Positions 11,496 through 24,400 of a stretch of 64,000 nucleotides of DNA are shown here, piece by piece. The first letter of the stretch is position 1. Each line of letters opens with the position of its first letter. The DNA is from Lichtheimia corymbifera B2541 (Eukaryota; Mucoromycota; Mucoromycetes; Mucorales; Lichtheimiaceae). Below the pieces are notes generated by a model. It did not search any database. It saw only the letters and a program-made list of their open reading frames with translations, and had not been told where the DNA came from. The stretch lies in the NCBI GenBank assembly GCA_000697475.1, contig JNEU01000826.1, positions 1 to 64,000 of the forward strand, given 5' to 3'. The translations under genes and the position numbers were made by a program.

Positions 11496-13587
11496 TTAGG
11501 CCTTGGTACCATGAACCTTCTCAATCAATTGAGAAACAACGGAAGGATCGGCCAAAGTAGAAATATCACCAAGTTGATCTTGCTCACCGTTGACAATCTT
11601 GCGAAGAATACGACGCATGATCTTACCAGAGCGAGTCTTGGGATGATCGGAAATAATATAAACAGCCTTAGGTGTAGCGAAGGGGCCAATCACAGAGCGA
11701 ACCTGAATCTTGAGCTCCTTATCAAGACCATCAGCAGCTTCGACATGGGGCTTCACAGAAACGAAAGCATGGATACATTGGCCGGTCAAATCATCATTAC
11801 CACCAATGACAGCAGCTTCGGCGACAGCTTCATGGGCAACCATGGCAGACTCAATTTCGGCAGTAGAGAGACGATGACCAGAGACGTTGATGACATCTAA
11901 AATATATACATGTTAAATCTTTGTGGTCTAGATCTTGTAATAAAACTTACCATCAACACGACCACGAACCCAGATATAGCCATCCTTATCGCGCGATGCA
12001 CCATCACCAGTGAAGTAGTAACCGGGATAAGGCTTGAGGTAAGTATCAAGGTAGCGAGAGTGGTTGTTGTATACAGTGCGTGCCATAGATGGCCAAGGTT
12101 GTGTGACAGCAAGAACACCAGTCTCATCAGCTTCGGTGATTTCCTTACCCGAAGTAGGGTCAAGGATGATAGGCTTGATACCAAAGAAAGGCAAAGTAGC
12201 TGATCCAGGCTTAGTGGGAGTGGCACCAGGAAGGGGAGATACAATGATGGAACCAGTTTCGGTTTGCCAGTAGGTATCAACAACAGCACAACGATTTTGG
12301 CCAACCTTTTCATTATACCAATCCCAAGCTTCAGGGTTGATAGGCTCACCAACAGAGCCAATAACGCGCAAAGAGGAAAGATCATAACCTTGAAGCCATT
12401 CATCACCAAGACGACGAAGAGCACGAATAGCAGTGGGTGCAGTGTAGAATTGAGTGATCTTGTGCTTTTGAATAAGGTCCCAGAAACGCGATGGGTTGGG
12501 GTACGTTGGGGTGGATTCAAACAACACCGTTGTAGCACCCAATGTCAAAGGACCATACACAATGTACGAATGGCCAGTGACCCAGCCAATGTCCGCCATA
12601 CAAGCAAAGATATCTTCAGGATGGTAATCGAAAATGTACTTGACAGTGGCAGCAGCACCCAAAAGATAACCACCGGTAGTATGCAAAATACCCTTTGGAG
12701 CACCAGTGGAGCCTGATGTGTAAAGCAAAAAGAGTGGATCCTCGGCACTCATGCGTTCTGGGGCACACACAGCGCGGACCTTTGACATCTCGTCATCCCA
12801 CCACACATCACGACCAGCCACCCAGGGTACTGGTGAACCAGTGCGACGATAGACGATGACGTGCTCAACTTGGGTTTGAGCATTGCCCAATGCTTCATCG
12901 ACAATACGCTTGGTAGCAATGTTCTTACCACCACGACGACCTTCATCAGAAGTAATCACCACACGTGCTGAACAATCAACAACACGATCACGCAATGACT
13001 CGGCGGAAAAACCAGCAAAGACAACCGAATGAGGAGCGCCAAGACGAGCACAAGCAAGGATGGAGATAATAGCTTCGGGAATCATAGGCATATAGATAGC
13101 AACGTTATCACCCTTACGCACGCCCATGTTCTTGAGAACATTAGCCATCTTGCTAACTTCACGCAATAACTCGCCATAGGTGATATGTCGCACATGATCA
13201 GGCTCATCACCTTCATGGATAATAGCAATCTTGTCTGGGTTTTGGTATGCATGGCGATCAACACAGTTGTACGACGCATTCAATTCACCACCAAGGAACC
13301 AGGCAACATCACCAGTCTCAAATGAGCCATGCTTGACGGTTTCAAAAGGCTTGGACCATGAAAGCAACTCGTTGGCAAGCTAATGATGATATTGGTTATT
13401 GCCGATCCCTAATACAAGGTGTATATATGTTTGATCTTACATTGCCAAAGAACTTGTCGGGCTGGTCAACACTTTCTTGCCACATGGAACGATATTGCTC
13501 CAACGAGGAAACAAATGGCTTTGGGCATTCTTGGGCGTTAGCCAAACGCTCTGGAACTGGGTGCACAGGAACCTGCTCAGCGGTCAT
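11496..13587 (-). CDS. ACS1: Acetyl-CoA synthetase (AMP-forming)
   Basis: Converts acetate, ATP and CoA to acetyl-CoA, AMP and pyrophosphate, feeding lipid synthesis, histone acetylation and the glyoxylate route. Exons 13587-13441, 13379-11952 and 11897-11496 join in phase to give 658 residues, the usual family length. The N-terminal acetyl-CoA synthetase domain is present. The nucleotide-binding loop is [11 protein letters not shown] at ~270. The adenylation core has [10 protein letters not shown] and [16 protein letters not shown]. The hinge/A8 region [20 protein letters not shown] is completed by the second intron junction. The C-terminal [10 protein letters not shown] carries the lysine that is acylated in this family. 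No targeting peptide or PTS1 is evident, so a cytosolic/nuclear enzyme is likely. Introns are 61 and 54 bp. Confidence 0.97.
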
Positions 13588-15537
13588 GTTGATAGAGATG
13601 GGAGGAAAAGAGAAAAACAGAAAAAGAAAGAGAGATTATTTTGGGGCAAGAAGCCACTGATCGGTTTAGTCCTTTTAAAATGTTTCAAGAGAGGGATTAA
13701 ACTTCAGGCACTTGGGGCAATCGCAGGGTGTGACATACCCATTTTCGGCAAGAACGGTATTTTCGGAGCGTATAAAGAGTTATATCTCCCCCATCATGGT
13801 AACGGTCGAGGTTGCATAAGTCAATGAGCCGCCATCAGTAAAAAGATGACCACTGCACCAAAATGAAAAAAAGTTGAAAAAATGTCGATCCATCATGGAC
13901 CTCGTGGCATGTTTGACATGTTGGCAACACAGAGCTAAAGAGGGCAAATATGAACCGTGCTTGGGAAACAATGAGCCCATCACTGCCTTCCTAAAACTGC
14001 AATCAAGCCGCGGTCGATTATGCTGTCCTGGAAGGACCCCACTGAATGGGTTTATGACAGCTCTTTAGCAATAGCTGTCAAACGAGGATGGCTGTAGCAC
14101 ACAGCATATATAAACACACAACTTCTTTTTGACCCATTTTGATCTTTTACAGTACATGAGAAACGTAGTATGTATCACTAAAGGCCATTCGGGTATTCTT
14201 ATTGGCCTACATTGCTCATAAGCTTTTCACCATGGGTACCACATTGCCCATGATTGGTTGAGCCCCGATGGGATTCCGGTGCCCAGTGGGAGGACATACA
14301 TAGCGATAATAGGCAAATGCTATCGATGACGACGATGGATCAGAGTTATTCCCGGTTCTGCTTGTATAATCAAAAGGTGTAACCCCGTGGGGAACAATGA
14401 TCACTTGACCTTTCATCTTTTATGGAAATGGACGAATCATTTCATCTAGCTTCGTGTCACTCATTACACATCATATGTTGCTCCAAATCTATTATCCTTT
14501 CAACCTTTTTGGCTCACACGGGGGCAGTGTACCTAATTGCGGGATAACCACAATCAAGAAAAGAAAGAGCAAAAGGGAGATAGATATTTTAGGAGGAGAC
14601 TTTTTTATGCTTTACACATCTTACGGCAAAAGAATGAAGCAAGTTTGCATCTCACAATATCTTAGTTTCCCTGGTAACGGCTATTGTCAATGATACACAC
14701 AGAGCATCTGTTTAGGTTTTGTATCTGCAACATAGGCCATAAAGTCATCACATTTCCCCCCCCCGCTCCAAAAGTATTCCCAAAGATCATTGGTTCTATT
14801 TTCATGCATGCACAATATGAAACATGGTTTGCGTATGGGGTAGGTAGATAAAGACATTGATATGCAATCATGTACAAAAAGAACTAGGGGTGGTGGATAA
14901 AGGATATGGATATGCAGCTAGTTGGTGTTGTGTCACCTCCGAGATGATCCGTTGCACATGCAAGATGACTTTCATACACGCACTTGTTATGCAAGACCCC
15001 ACACCCCGATGTGTTGGTTTTCTCACTATGTTTAGCATAATGCAGCAAGTATTGAAAATCACATGTACGCACCTACACGGGCTGTGTGTGTGTGTGTGTG
15101 AACGCGTTCAACATGTCAGCATGGTTAAAATCTTAGGCGAGCTGAGGAGATTCATGCACCAAAATCATGGTGTACAGTGATAATATCAATCCCAGGGATT
15201 GACGCCTATTCCTATATCCAAAAGTCGATACGCATTTATGCACATTCAAGATCGCTTTCCCGATATAGTATGCATAGTGGTTGACCCTGCATAACTCTTT
15301 CTGTCATCTGAGAAGCCCGTAATCATTATTCATATCCGACACTACCAATGAACGCAACTTGTTGAATGGGGGAATCTTCTTTTAATGCCAAGTGTTAAAT
15401 GTGCAGTAGGTTGGTTACGTGGGTGAATGGGTGGGTGAATGCATTTCAATTAATGGTGGTTGTGTGCGTGAGTGGAGTGAGAGTGTGTGCGTGTATATGG
15501 TGTGTGTGTGTGTGTGTGATTGTGTGATGTTGGTGTA
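13588..15537. other. Intergenic, 1.9 kb
   Basis: Upstream region of the ACS gene and 3' flank of CDC45. It contains GT microsatellites at about 15082-15100 and 15501-15518. Only short open frames without recognisable products are present, and no RNA gene was recognised. Confidence 0.45.
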
Positions 15538-17899
15538 TCATGCGCCAATAAAAAGGTTCTCCAAAAAGTGATCGAGATCATTCTTGTGAATTTGTAGTAC
15601 TGAACTTTCAAAGGTGTCAAAGGATATACGTGCTTTCGACTTGTTTGCTGCTTTCTTGAATGCAAGACCAAAAGGGCTAAAGTGCCATGTAAGTAACAAT
15701 CTTCTTTGCATTATCCCATCCACTTACTTTTTTCGAATATCACCAAAAGAAGGGGCACCTGTGTTGGCAACCACCAGATAGGAATCATGTTCTTCATCCA
15801 AAGAAGATATAACAAATGGCATACTTCGACTTGCATGTTCCTATACAAACCATAATTAGCCTTGATCCTTACAAACACCCATTCCTTCATGCCATGACTT
15901 ACTCTGTATGCATCTGTTAAAAAGAGAGCCAATTTGGAGAGCGTCAAAGGATGCTGAAACAGCGGTAAATCGGGTCCATCTCTCATAATAACCACCCGAA
16001 AGTTCTTGATCACCTTGCTCGCCTTTTTATCGAGAATGGCCGTACCTTGACGTACAACAGCCTTTTGGATTTTCATGCAGAGATCAATGCCATGCTGCAA
16101 CCCTTCCACACTATGATATATATAATTAGCTCCTTGTTGTAAATGAATGATGTTTGGCTTACTTGTTGGTAGCGTCATAAGCTGTATAAAAGTTACGCAT
16201 CCACCATTTCCGTCGTACACTGCTTAGATCGGTATTGTCACCATGGTCACCAGATTCGCTTTCGAGAGCATCCCAATCCTCGTCCTGGTTCCATTTCACA
16301 TTTTCACCCAGGCGTGTAGCAGTTAATGGGCTGGTTTCAAGCAACGTGGCGAGTGCGTAAACTGCGTCACTGGCAGAAAATCGTAGTTTCCAACCGTATG
16401 TTCGTGCAAAGCTTGGAAAGCAAATGTCTGTCAAGCCGTAAAGAGGTGCAACTGTTTCAATCTTGTGCCGTAACATATCTTTGAGCTGCAGGTCCATGTG
16501 GGTATATACTTGTTGACATTGTGCTAATGAAAACCTATCCAACAATAATACCATGTTAAATGTATGAAGCCATACACACACACATATATATATATGACAT
16601 ACCCCATCTTTGCAAACATGTTGTTCAGACGCCTGCGTCCATAATCTCGCCATACGCTTAATTTGCTTGCAACATAGCCTGAATGATACATGCTGTCGTA
16701 AAGGCTCCAATGTCGAAAAAGCATAAAACGGTACTCCTCCTCCTTTTGAATACTGTTCTCGCCTGTACGCACATTTTCCTCGTCAGGTGCCATGTTGAAC
16801 AATGCCACGTTATCATTGAATGCTTGAACGTATTTCATATACTGGTCCGTATCAATGCGCTCGAATATATATTGTGCTGTGACACCAATAATAGCCAGCC
16901 TAAGTACGTACATAAAAGACAATGAGCATAATCACGCAACATGTGGAATCACCCCCCTTCAAATCACACTTGCCATAATAATTCATTGTTTGTCTTGGCT
17001 AATTGTGTTGCCAATGTGTACATTTGTCCAGCTACAGAGTTGCCATAGTAAACACCGGCCATCTGGTATTCTGCGAGTAATCGCCTTTGTCGCTGCCTTA
17101 ACCGACGTTGTTCACCCCGTGATTGCTAGTGGGAAGGATTAGTATAAATCCATGTACACCATCCTCAAAATACTTACTCCTTCTTGATTCAGCCGCCTCC
17201 GTTGTCGTGGCCGTAAATCCAAATCATCCTCTTCATCAGTATCTGAACCATCCATGCTATCATCGTCGCTTGAATCATCAATCTAGCATCATTGTGGTCA
17301 GCTTTTTGACACCCTTGAAGAACCTCATTATCCTTACCAACGAGGCATCATAGGCCTCAATGTGTTGATTCATCCTCTCAGTATCTGCAGCTTCATCAAA
17401 CACTCGGACATTCTGGTTTGCTGGAAGGCAGTTGTGCAGGTTGATCGGTCGGTGGCTGTCGAATACGTATATGCGTAGATCTTCATTCTTTTGGAAAAAG
17501 TCGTATAGCTCCAAGGATGATCCACAATTGATCATGATGATGGATCGTAACTAGAATCATAGAATGGTAAGTGGTCCATATATGAACGACAAGACTTCAC
17601 ACGTACGTCGGGATCGTTTGCGACTAGTTCATTGTTGGCCTTTTCGAGATCTTGATATCCAGAGACGGGGACAAGCTTATGCTGAATAAGGTCGCTCTTC
17701 AACACAAACTATGTTGTATGCAATGAGTGAGGGATCGCGTGGTGGGACAAGGTGCATGGAGGGTGTGTACCTGGAAAATTTTACAGGCGCAAATGGCATC
17801 GACATCGGAAGCAACAAAGATTATACAATTGCCTTCGACAGAGTCTTGTTTTATGCGTTCATATTCCTTGTCAAAGTCGGCTTCGGTGATCCGTACCAT
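15538..17899 (-). CDS. CDC45: DNA replication initiation factor Cdc45
   Basis: Component of the CMG (Cdc45-MCM-GINS) replicative helicase. Ten exons join in phase: 17899-17771, 17708-17607, 17550-17338, 17282-17178, 17125-16974, 16899-16603, 16534-16163, 16110-15903, 15840-15728 and 15676-15538, giving 609 residues. Family hallmarks include FVASDVDAICACKIF near the N-terminus, MINCGSSLELYDF with FDSHRPINL (inactive DHH-phosphoesterase-like core), an acidic linker of Asp/Glu/Ser around residue 155, ELLWLAIIGVT, KMGFSLAQC, and a C-terminal NPFGLAFKKAA block with DHFLENLF. The fifth intron (16973-16900) begins GCAAGT, so it is a GC-AG intron; only this junction restores LLWLAIIGVT. The gene is divergent from the ATR gene. 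Confidence 0.95.
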
Positions 17900-18425
17900 C
17901 GGGTGTGGAGGAGGAGGAGGTGAAGTGGTAAACGCGAAGGAAGAGGTATTGTAGCCCGCCGCCGTCCCAGCTTTTTTCGTATACTACAAACGCGCCGCAC
18001 ACCGCGACATACCGCGCTTATAGAAACATTCACTATCCTTTTGTACATACACACCTATGTAACAATCAATCTTTGTTTTCCACTCAATCGATCATCTTCC
18101 TTTATTTGCTATCACGCACGTCCTCATGGATGATACTATACATATGTTCTCATAATGAATGTAATACTACTAGACAATCGCTAATAATGATGTTCTCCTA
18201 TTCATTGTATCTTTATATATACTCCTCTTTGGATGATCTCAATAAAGATAAAACAACTATAGATGGATGGGCAATAAATACATACATGGAGGGTGGGTGA
18301 ATTTATAGACGCGTACTATTTGTGGTCGCGTTTTCTTTGTGGTCGCGTTTCTTCTCATCCACTCTCAGCAGCTGCACCACCCATCTTCCGCCCTGACAGC
18401 CAACCACCGACACAGCCCCCTCACA
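17900..18425. promoter_or_regulatory. Divergent CDC45/ATR promoter with ACGCG (MCB-like) cluster
   Basis: The two start codons are 526 bp apart and face away from each other. The interval holds a perfect MluI cell-cycle box ACGCGT at 18309-18314. It also holds ACGCGA in either orientation at 17932-17937, 18326-18331 and 18343-18348, and ACGCG at 17990-17994. In yeasts the MBF factor (Mbp1/Swi6, Cdc10 complex) binds ACGCGT in S-phase gene promoters. Both neighbours are replication or checkpoint genes, so shared G1/S activation is a reasonable inference. The sites have not been shown to act here. Confidence 0.6.
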
Positions 18426-21400
18426 ATGAACACAATGGGAGTGGAACAAATCGTCGAACAACAAATACGGGACGGCGAGGATATTGGAGGTACATTACAG
18501 ACACCCGCATTCGATATCGTTATTCACTTTTTCGCTTTGCATGTAGAAATTGCTGCCACCTTGCAGGAAGGGCAAGATCTCGACATGGATCCCGACTTTT
18601 GTTCCAATATCATTCCTCAGTTATTGCTGCATTCGCTTTCTCGTACCTACAATGCCCACGATCAATACAGCAACGCTATTGCCATCGCTCTCAAGGAAGT
18701 CTACAAGTCGAGTGCCCTGTGTGGGCGGCAGGAAGCATTCAAACTACTCCGAATTATCAATGGTATGACAAGGAAACAACAGCGTCGACCGTACCTCGCA
18801 TTGACACTTGGCTTTCTCTAGATCTACTTCATGCAAGACTCAGTAAACCACCTTACAAGGTATATTCGAGTAATGATATTCAATAATGACGAGGATGATT
18901 AACAAGGATGTCGCCATTCTAGATTGATGCATTGAACAAGGGAACAGTGATCCAAAATAGTACGGCAGCCATCAATGTCATCGTCAATGCCTGGGGTGCT
19001 CTTGTGGAAATGGTGCACGAGTGCGATCCTGATGATATGCAACCTTTATACCCCAACATCTGGTCAAAACTTATTCCTGTAACCAGCCTTGCCCTTACTG
19101 CATCTCCACACACTGCTGTTCATTTACTCAAGGTATTGATCACTATGTTGTGGTGGATGTGCACATGTATTAAAAAAGATGCATACTACATAGGTCACCG
19201 CCACTCTATATCACAAATGCATTCCCAGTAATCTGATCCATCCATGCGGTTCTCAGTCTGAAAATTATATTCTGGTGCTACTCCAATCCATCAAACGTAT
19301 CATTGCAACGCCGAATACTGAGTAAGCTACTTTAAAAAAAAGAGCCATCTTTCATACTGATTATCCCCCTCCCTATAGTATACCCGAACATTTATTTCAT
19401 GACCTTGCTCAGACGATACGGACATGGCTCGTTCTTTTTCCTCCAACGATGCTTGTGGACGTGGTGGGAATGGCAAATGCACTCGAGACGCTGGCAATGG
19501 ATGTTAAAACACGATCATCGATTGATATTGAGGTTGGTATCGGCTTGGCCCTTTTACTCGAGTACTCATCATCCATTGTTCTAGGATATTGTTTTTCGGA
19601 TAGCAGTCTTGTTATGCGATCATCACGTGTCATTGCCTTGGTTTGACGGCTATCTGAAGGAGATACAAAAACATCGATCAAGCAGCATATTGGAGAAAGG
19701 ACTCGAGGATCGGATAACGCAATGCACTATGGATGACGATGATGCATCTATTGGGGTATGTACATGCACAATACAATATGTAATCTAAAGAGTACCCAAT
19801 ACTAAATATACAATCACCAGTTACATGTGTCGAAACGACTGCGTTTGGATGAATCTGAATTCATGGATACAGAAGAAAGTGCAGAGTATGTATGGTTTAT
19901 ATCTATATATGCGCAGGGTTGTTGACAAGGATGAATAGTGTGGATGGTTTTGGACAATCGCAAGCTCCTGGATTGGATAAAGAAGAGAATATGAAACGCC
20001 AATGGCTGAGGAACATGTTTACGGAGACCCTGTCAAATGCAATGATGGCGTCAGATGACGAGTTGGAAAAGAGGTCAAAAGAGGTCAGTCCGATCAAGCC
20101 TATTTCTTACGGCAAATTCTGATACACATAGGGTTCATGTTAGGTGTTTGCGATTGTAAATATGATTGGTACTCACGAATTGGATCCATCACAGAGCAAG
20201 GTCCTGGCTGAATATGCTGCGTTCTGCATCTCCAAAGATGACAGCATTATTGAGAAACTAGCGGAGATGCATAGCCTCGAACCGATCAACTACTTGAGAC
20301 GCAACATGAGATACATTCTCCCATATCTCCTCGGCGGCACCCAAGACAACACACAGCTACAATCATTTGCATCAATGCTTGACATGTCGGTGCGATCGCT
20401 TTGTGAACAAGGTGCACATCATCTCTTGGTGGCATTCCTCATGACCGATGACCAACTTTTTGCCGAGAGAGGGTTTGATCGAATGCGTGATATTTTCTTG
20501 TCGGATGATGCACCTCAAGAGCTCCTGTCAACACGTCAAAACAAGGTCATCACGCTGCTTGCAATGGAACTGGGTGTACCTGGAAAGATGGAAAAGGTGT
20601 ATTGGTATTATTCTTAATTCATGTATATGAGAAAGAAAATTAATCATATGCAATGTATAGGCACAACAAGCTTTGCAAACGGTCATGCGATGGCTCAAGC
20701 TCCCTGTTACCACATCATTGGGCGATCTTTTATCACAATTCTTCCTTGGCATTTCACACAAGATTGCTGCATTCATATCTGAGAAACGTGACCCATACAA
20801 GCGTGTCCAAAACCCATCAGCGCTTGCATCACTCAATTGCATTATCCGCATTATGGGCTCAGCCATTGATACACAAGCACATCAGGTATGCTACTAAGTG
20901 TATTGATAGTCAGCATGTATATTGATGAGTGTCTCCTATTAGGCCATTGCTATCATTCAAACCGTGGGAGAGCTACCCAACATGCAAAAGGAAGCCTTTA
21001 TGCTATGGAGAACGTATACTGAACAACTGTCACATGACGAGCTCTTTCGCCGCATCAGCGCAATCATCCAAGGTTCATTGGCCATTTTCCCTCATTGTCC
21101 TCCAGATATTAGAAAGCGTATTGGCGAGTTCCTTGTGAATGCAATCAACGAGTGTACTTCCAGCAAAGGATTACCCGAAGGGTTACCTGACGTACCTGAA
21201 TTTGAAGAATTGCAGCGTTTACGACAACTTTTGGATAAGAAGCGACTTTCAACCGATTTGAACGATGAACTAGCCAGCATTGCAGAACGAACACAAAGTG
21301 ACGACATCTTGGATATGTTATCAGCAGCTCAAGAATTGGCGCGGCTTTTGGAATTGTATGGCAATATGCACCAAGTTATGGTGGACAATCGATCCTTGTT

Positions 21401-24400
21401 ATATACAGCATTACTGAACCTGGCGCGCAAGAGTTTCGATCATGCCGAGTTACAACGATTGACAGCTGAATGTTTGGGTATATTGGGTGCCACTGATCCA
21501 ACACAAGTGGATGCCAAGATCCCAGAAGAGAATAAACCCATCTTGCGCAACTTTAACAACACCGACGAGAATCGAGAATTCATCTGCGAATTGATCACCA
21601 AACATTTGATACCGGCATTTCATTCAGCAGGAAACGAAATGGTTCAGCAATACATCCAATACGCTATTCAAATGGAGCTTCAACAAGCTGGATTCACACC
21701 TGAAAGCGTGCACAATAATGGAACGATTCAATCTCGGTGGAACAAGTTCCCATCCGCTACACAATCGTTGTTGGTGCCCTTACTTCGTTCGTCTTTTCAG
21801 AGCAAATGGGAGATGGTTGTACCGGATTACCCTATTTATCTTTCAGCTGAGAGCTATAGCGAATGGATCAAGCGATGGCTATATCGACTCGTGGAAACAT
21901 CCAAAGAATCAGTGCGTCCTATTTTTACGCATTGCTTTCCTGTCGTTCAAGGAAATCTGGGTCTTGCATTAACACTGTTGCCCCACGTCGTTCTTCACGT
22001 GCTGTTATCTGGATCAGACAAGGATCGTGACGATATCCGGGAGGAGATTATTGGTGTACTTGAACATCATGAAGAGCAATCGAGACCTTGGAGTGAACAA
22101 ATGCAGCGTGCATCCCTACAGGTACTATCAAGATTTCAAATTGACATGCATCATCAGACTAACAAATCCACTTGCAGGTTGTCGTTATGATCACAGGCCA
22201 TTGTCGTCGATGGCTGCGTCACACACAAGAAAGCCCATTGACTAGCAACAATACGAGCGATATCAAACGTGTACACAAGTTCCTTGACAGCATTCCAAAT
22301 GGCAAGATGGCTATGGCGTCATTCCGATCAAAAGCGTATGCACAAGCATTGATGCATCTGGAGCTGCACATCAAGAACAATCAACCTACCACATCCGAAG
22401 TGATTGAATTTCTTCGTCAGGTTTATGCACATATGGAAGAAAAGGATGGTATGGCTGCTATCTTTATGATGTTCCAGAGAAACTTGAGCGTGGAAGAGGA
22501 AATCCTTCAATTTGAATCCAGAGGCGATTGGGAACATGCCAAGGTGTGCTATACTCATGCACTGGAAAGGAATCCTTACGACAGCCAGTTACTCTCCGGT
22601 TACTTCAACTGCCAGAGACAAAGCGGTGATCATAGTAAGCATTCATCCACTTGGCTTTAAGGAATTGGATTATTCATGATTACTGTTTCATAGTTGGTAT
22701 GCTGGGAGCGGCCACCAAGTTATTGCAGACACATCAAGATTGGTTTCCACGGATCAATGCTTACAGAGCTGAAGCTGCATGGAAGACAGGAGATTGGGAT
22801 ATGCTTGATATGGCCACGAGTCTACCTATGGAACGATCCTTTGATTCCTTTTTATCAAGTGCCATGGCTAATATCCGTCGTGGCAACAATCTGGCTGCTT
22901 TGAGTGATATCACGAATGCTCGCAAGGATTTGATGGAACAACTTGCCACAACCAGCAAAGAATCATTCCCCCATTCGCACGATCTTATTTTACGACTTCA
23001 AATGCTGCATGAATTGGAACAAAGTCATATCGCTTGGGAAAAGGTTGAACAAGAAGGAACTCCTGATCCAATCAACGAGCTCAGAGATACATGGAAGAAG
23101 CAATTCCTCCTCCTCTCGCCCTCCTATGCAACTCGTCGCCCGATATTGGAATTACGACAAACTTTGCTGTTTGGATTAAGGTATTATCTTATTTACAAAA
23201 GAAGAATAATCTGTCACTGAACTTTGTTATAAAGAACTCCCGAGGTCGGCAAGCAATTGGTGTCGGATGACGGTAGCATTTGGCTCAAGCTGGCAAAAAC
23301 AGCACGCAAGGCGGGGGATTATACAATGGCACTCAAGGCAACAGCGCATGCAGAATCTCTTGGGGCACCCTATGCGTATATGGAGCATGCAAAGTGGTAC
23401 TATGAAAATCACGAGAATGCAAAGGCGATCCGTTATTTACAATCACAAGATGACCTGGATGCCAAAGCAAGTATAAAGGATACGGTGATAGATATACTTT
23501 TGCTAATACTTATTACCTACAGGCAACTTTGCTACTCGTCACATATATGGAAGCTACCACGAACGACAAAAAGGCGCATCTTTCTGCTTACAGAAAGGCT
23601 CTTGAAATGGATCCAAAGCAAGTATTCTTTCAACTTGGCTTGATACCTGACAACTAACGACTCGTTTTTTATTACATTGTAGATGGGAAAAGCTGTACTA
23701 TTCGATTGCACGATTCTATGAAAGATGCATGAAGGGAAGCGAGATAACAGAAATGCAGCAACGAGAGTAAGTATCAACATGGAATAGCCAAGAGAAAACA
23801 TGTTACTGACTACAGACAACAGCTACCGATTATGCAATTATGCCATCAAGTATTATCTAGAAGCATTGGGCGCCGGATCCAAGTACTTTTATCACGTCAT
23901 GCCTCGTGTTCTATCAATTTGGATGCAATTTGCTGCTGCCGCTTCAGGATCGGATTCGGGCACTCAGTAAGTTGGAATTAAAGGGGGTCAAACGCTATTA
24001 TAGCGTATGCTGACTTTTTCTCTAAACTATGCAAAGACACAAATCTGTGGTGGACTTTTATAACACGATCATCAGCTTATTACGAGAGCGGATACCACGT
24101 ATTGAGGCGTACAAGGTAAAGAAAGGATGCATTCAAGGTAACTGTCACATGGTGGCTAAAAGGATTATTGTTATGTAGTTTTGCCTTGTTCTGCCTCGTC
24201 TTGTGTCACGTTTATCGCATGAAAAAGCCGATACTGGCGAGATTTTGGCAAGCATCATCTCAAAGGTGTTTGCAGCATATCCAAGTACAACGATTTGGGC
24301 ATTGCAGCCACCTCAAGAATCACCCAGTGTGAATATGCGTACAAGGGCGAATATGATTATCTCCAAAGCAAACGTAAGTACCATCCAGCCCATACCTGCT

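Noticed and set aside
11484..12716. Long plus-strand open frames across the ACS gene
   Set aside because: Antisense shadows of the acetyl-CoA synthetase coding sequence.
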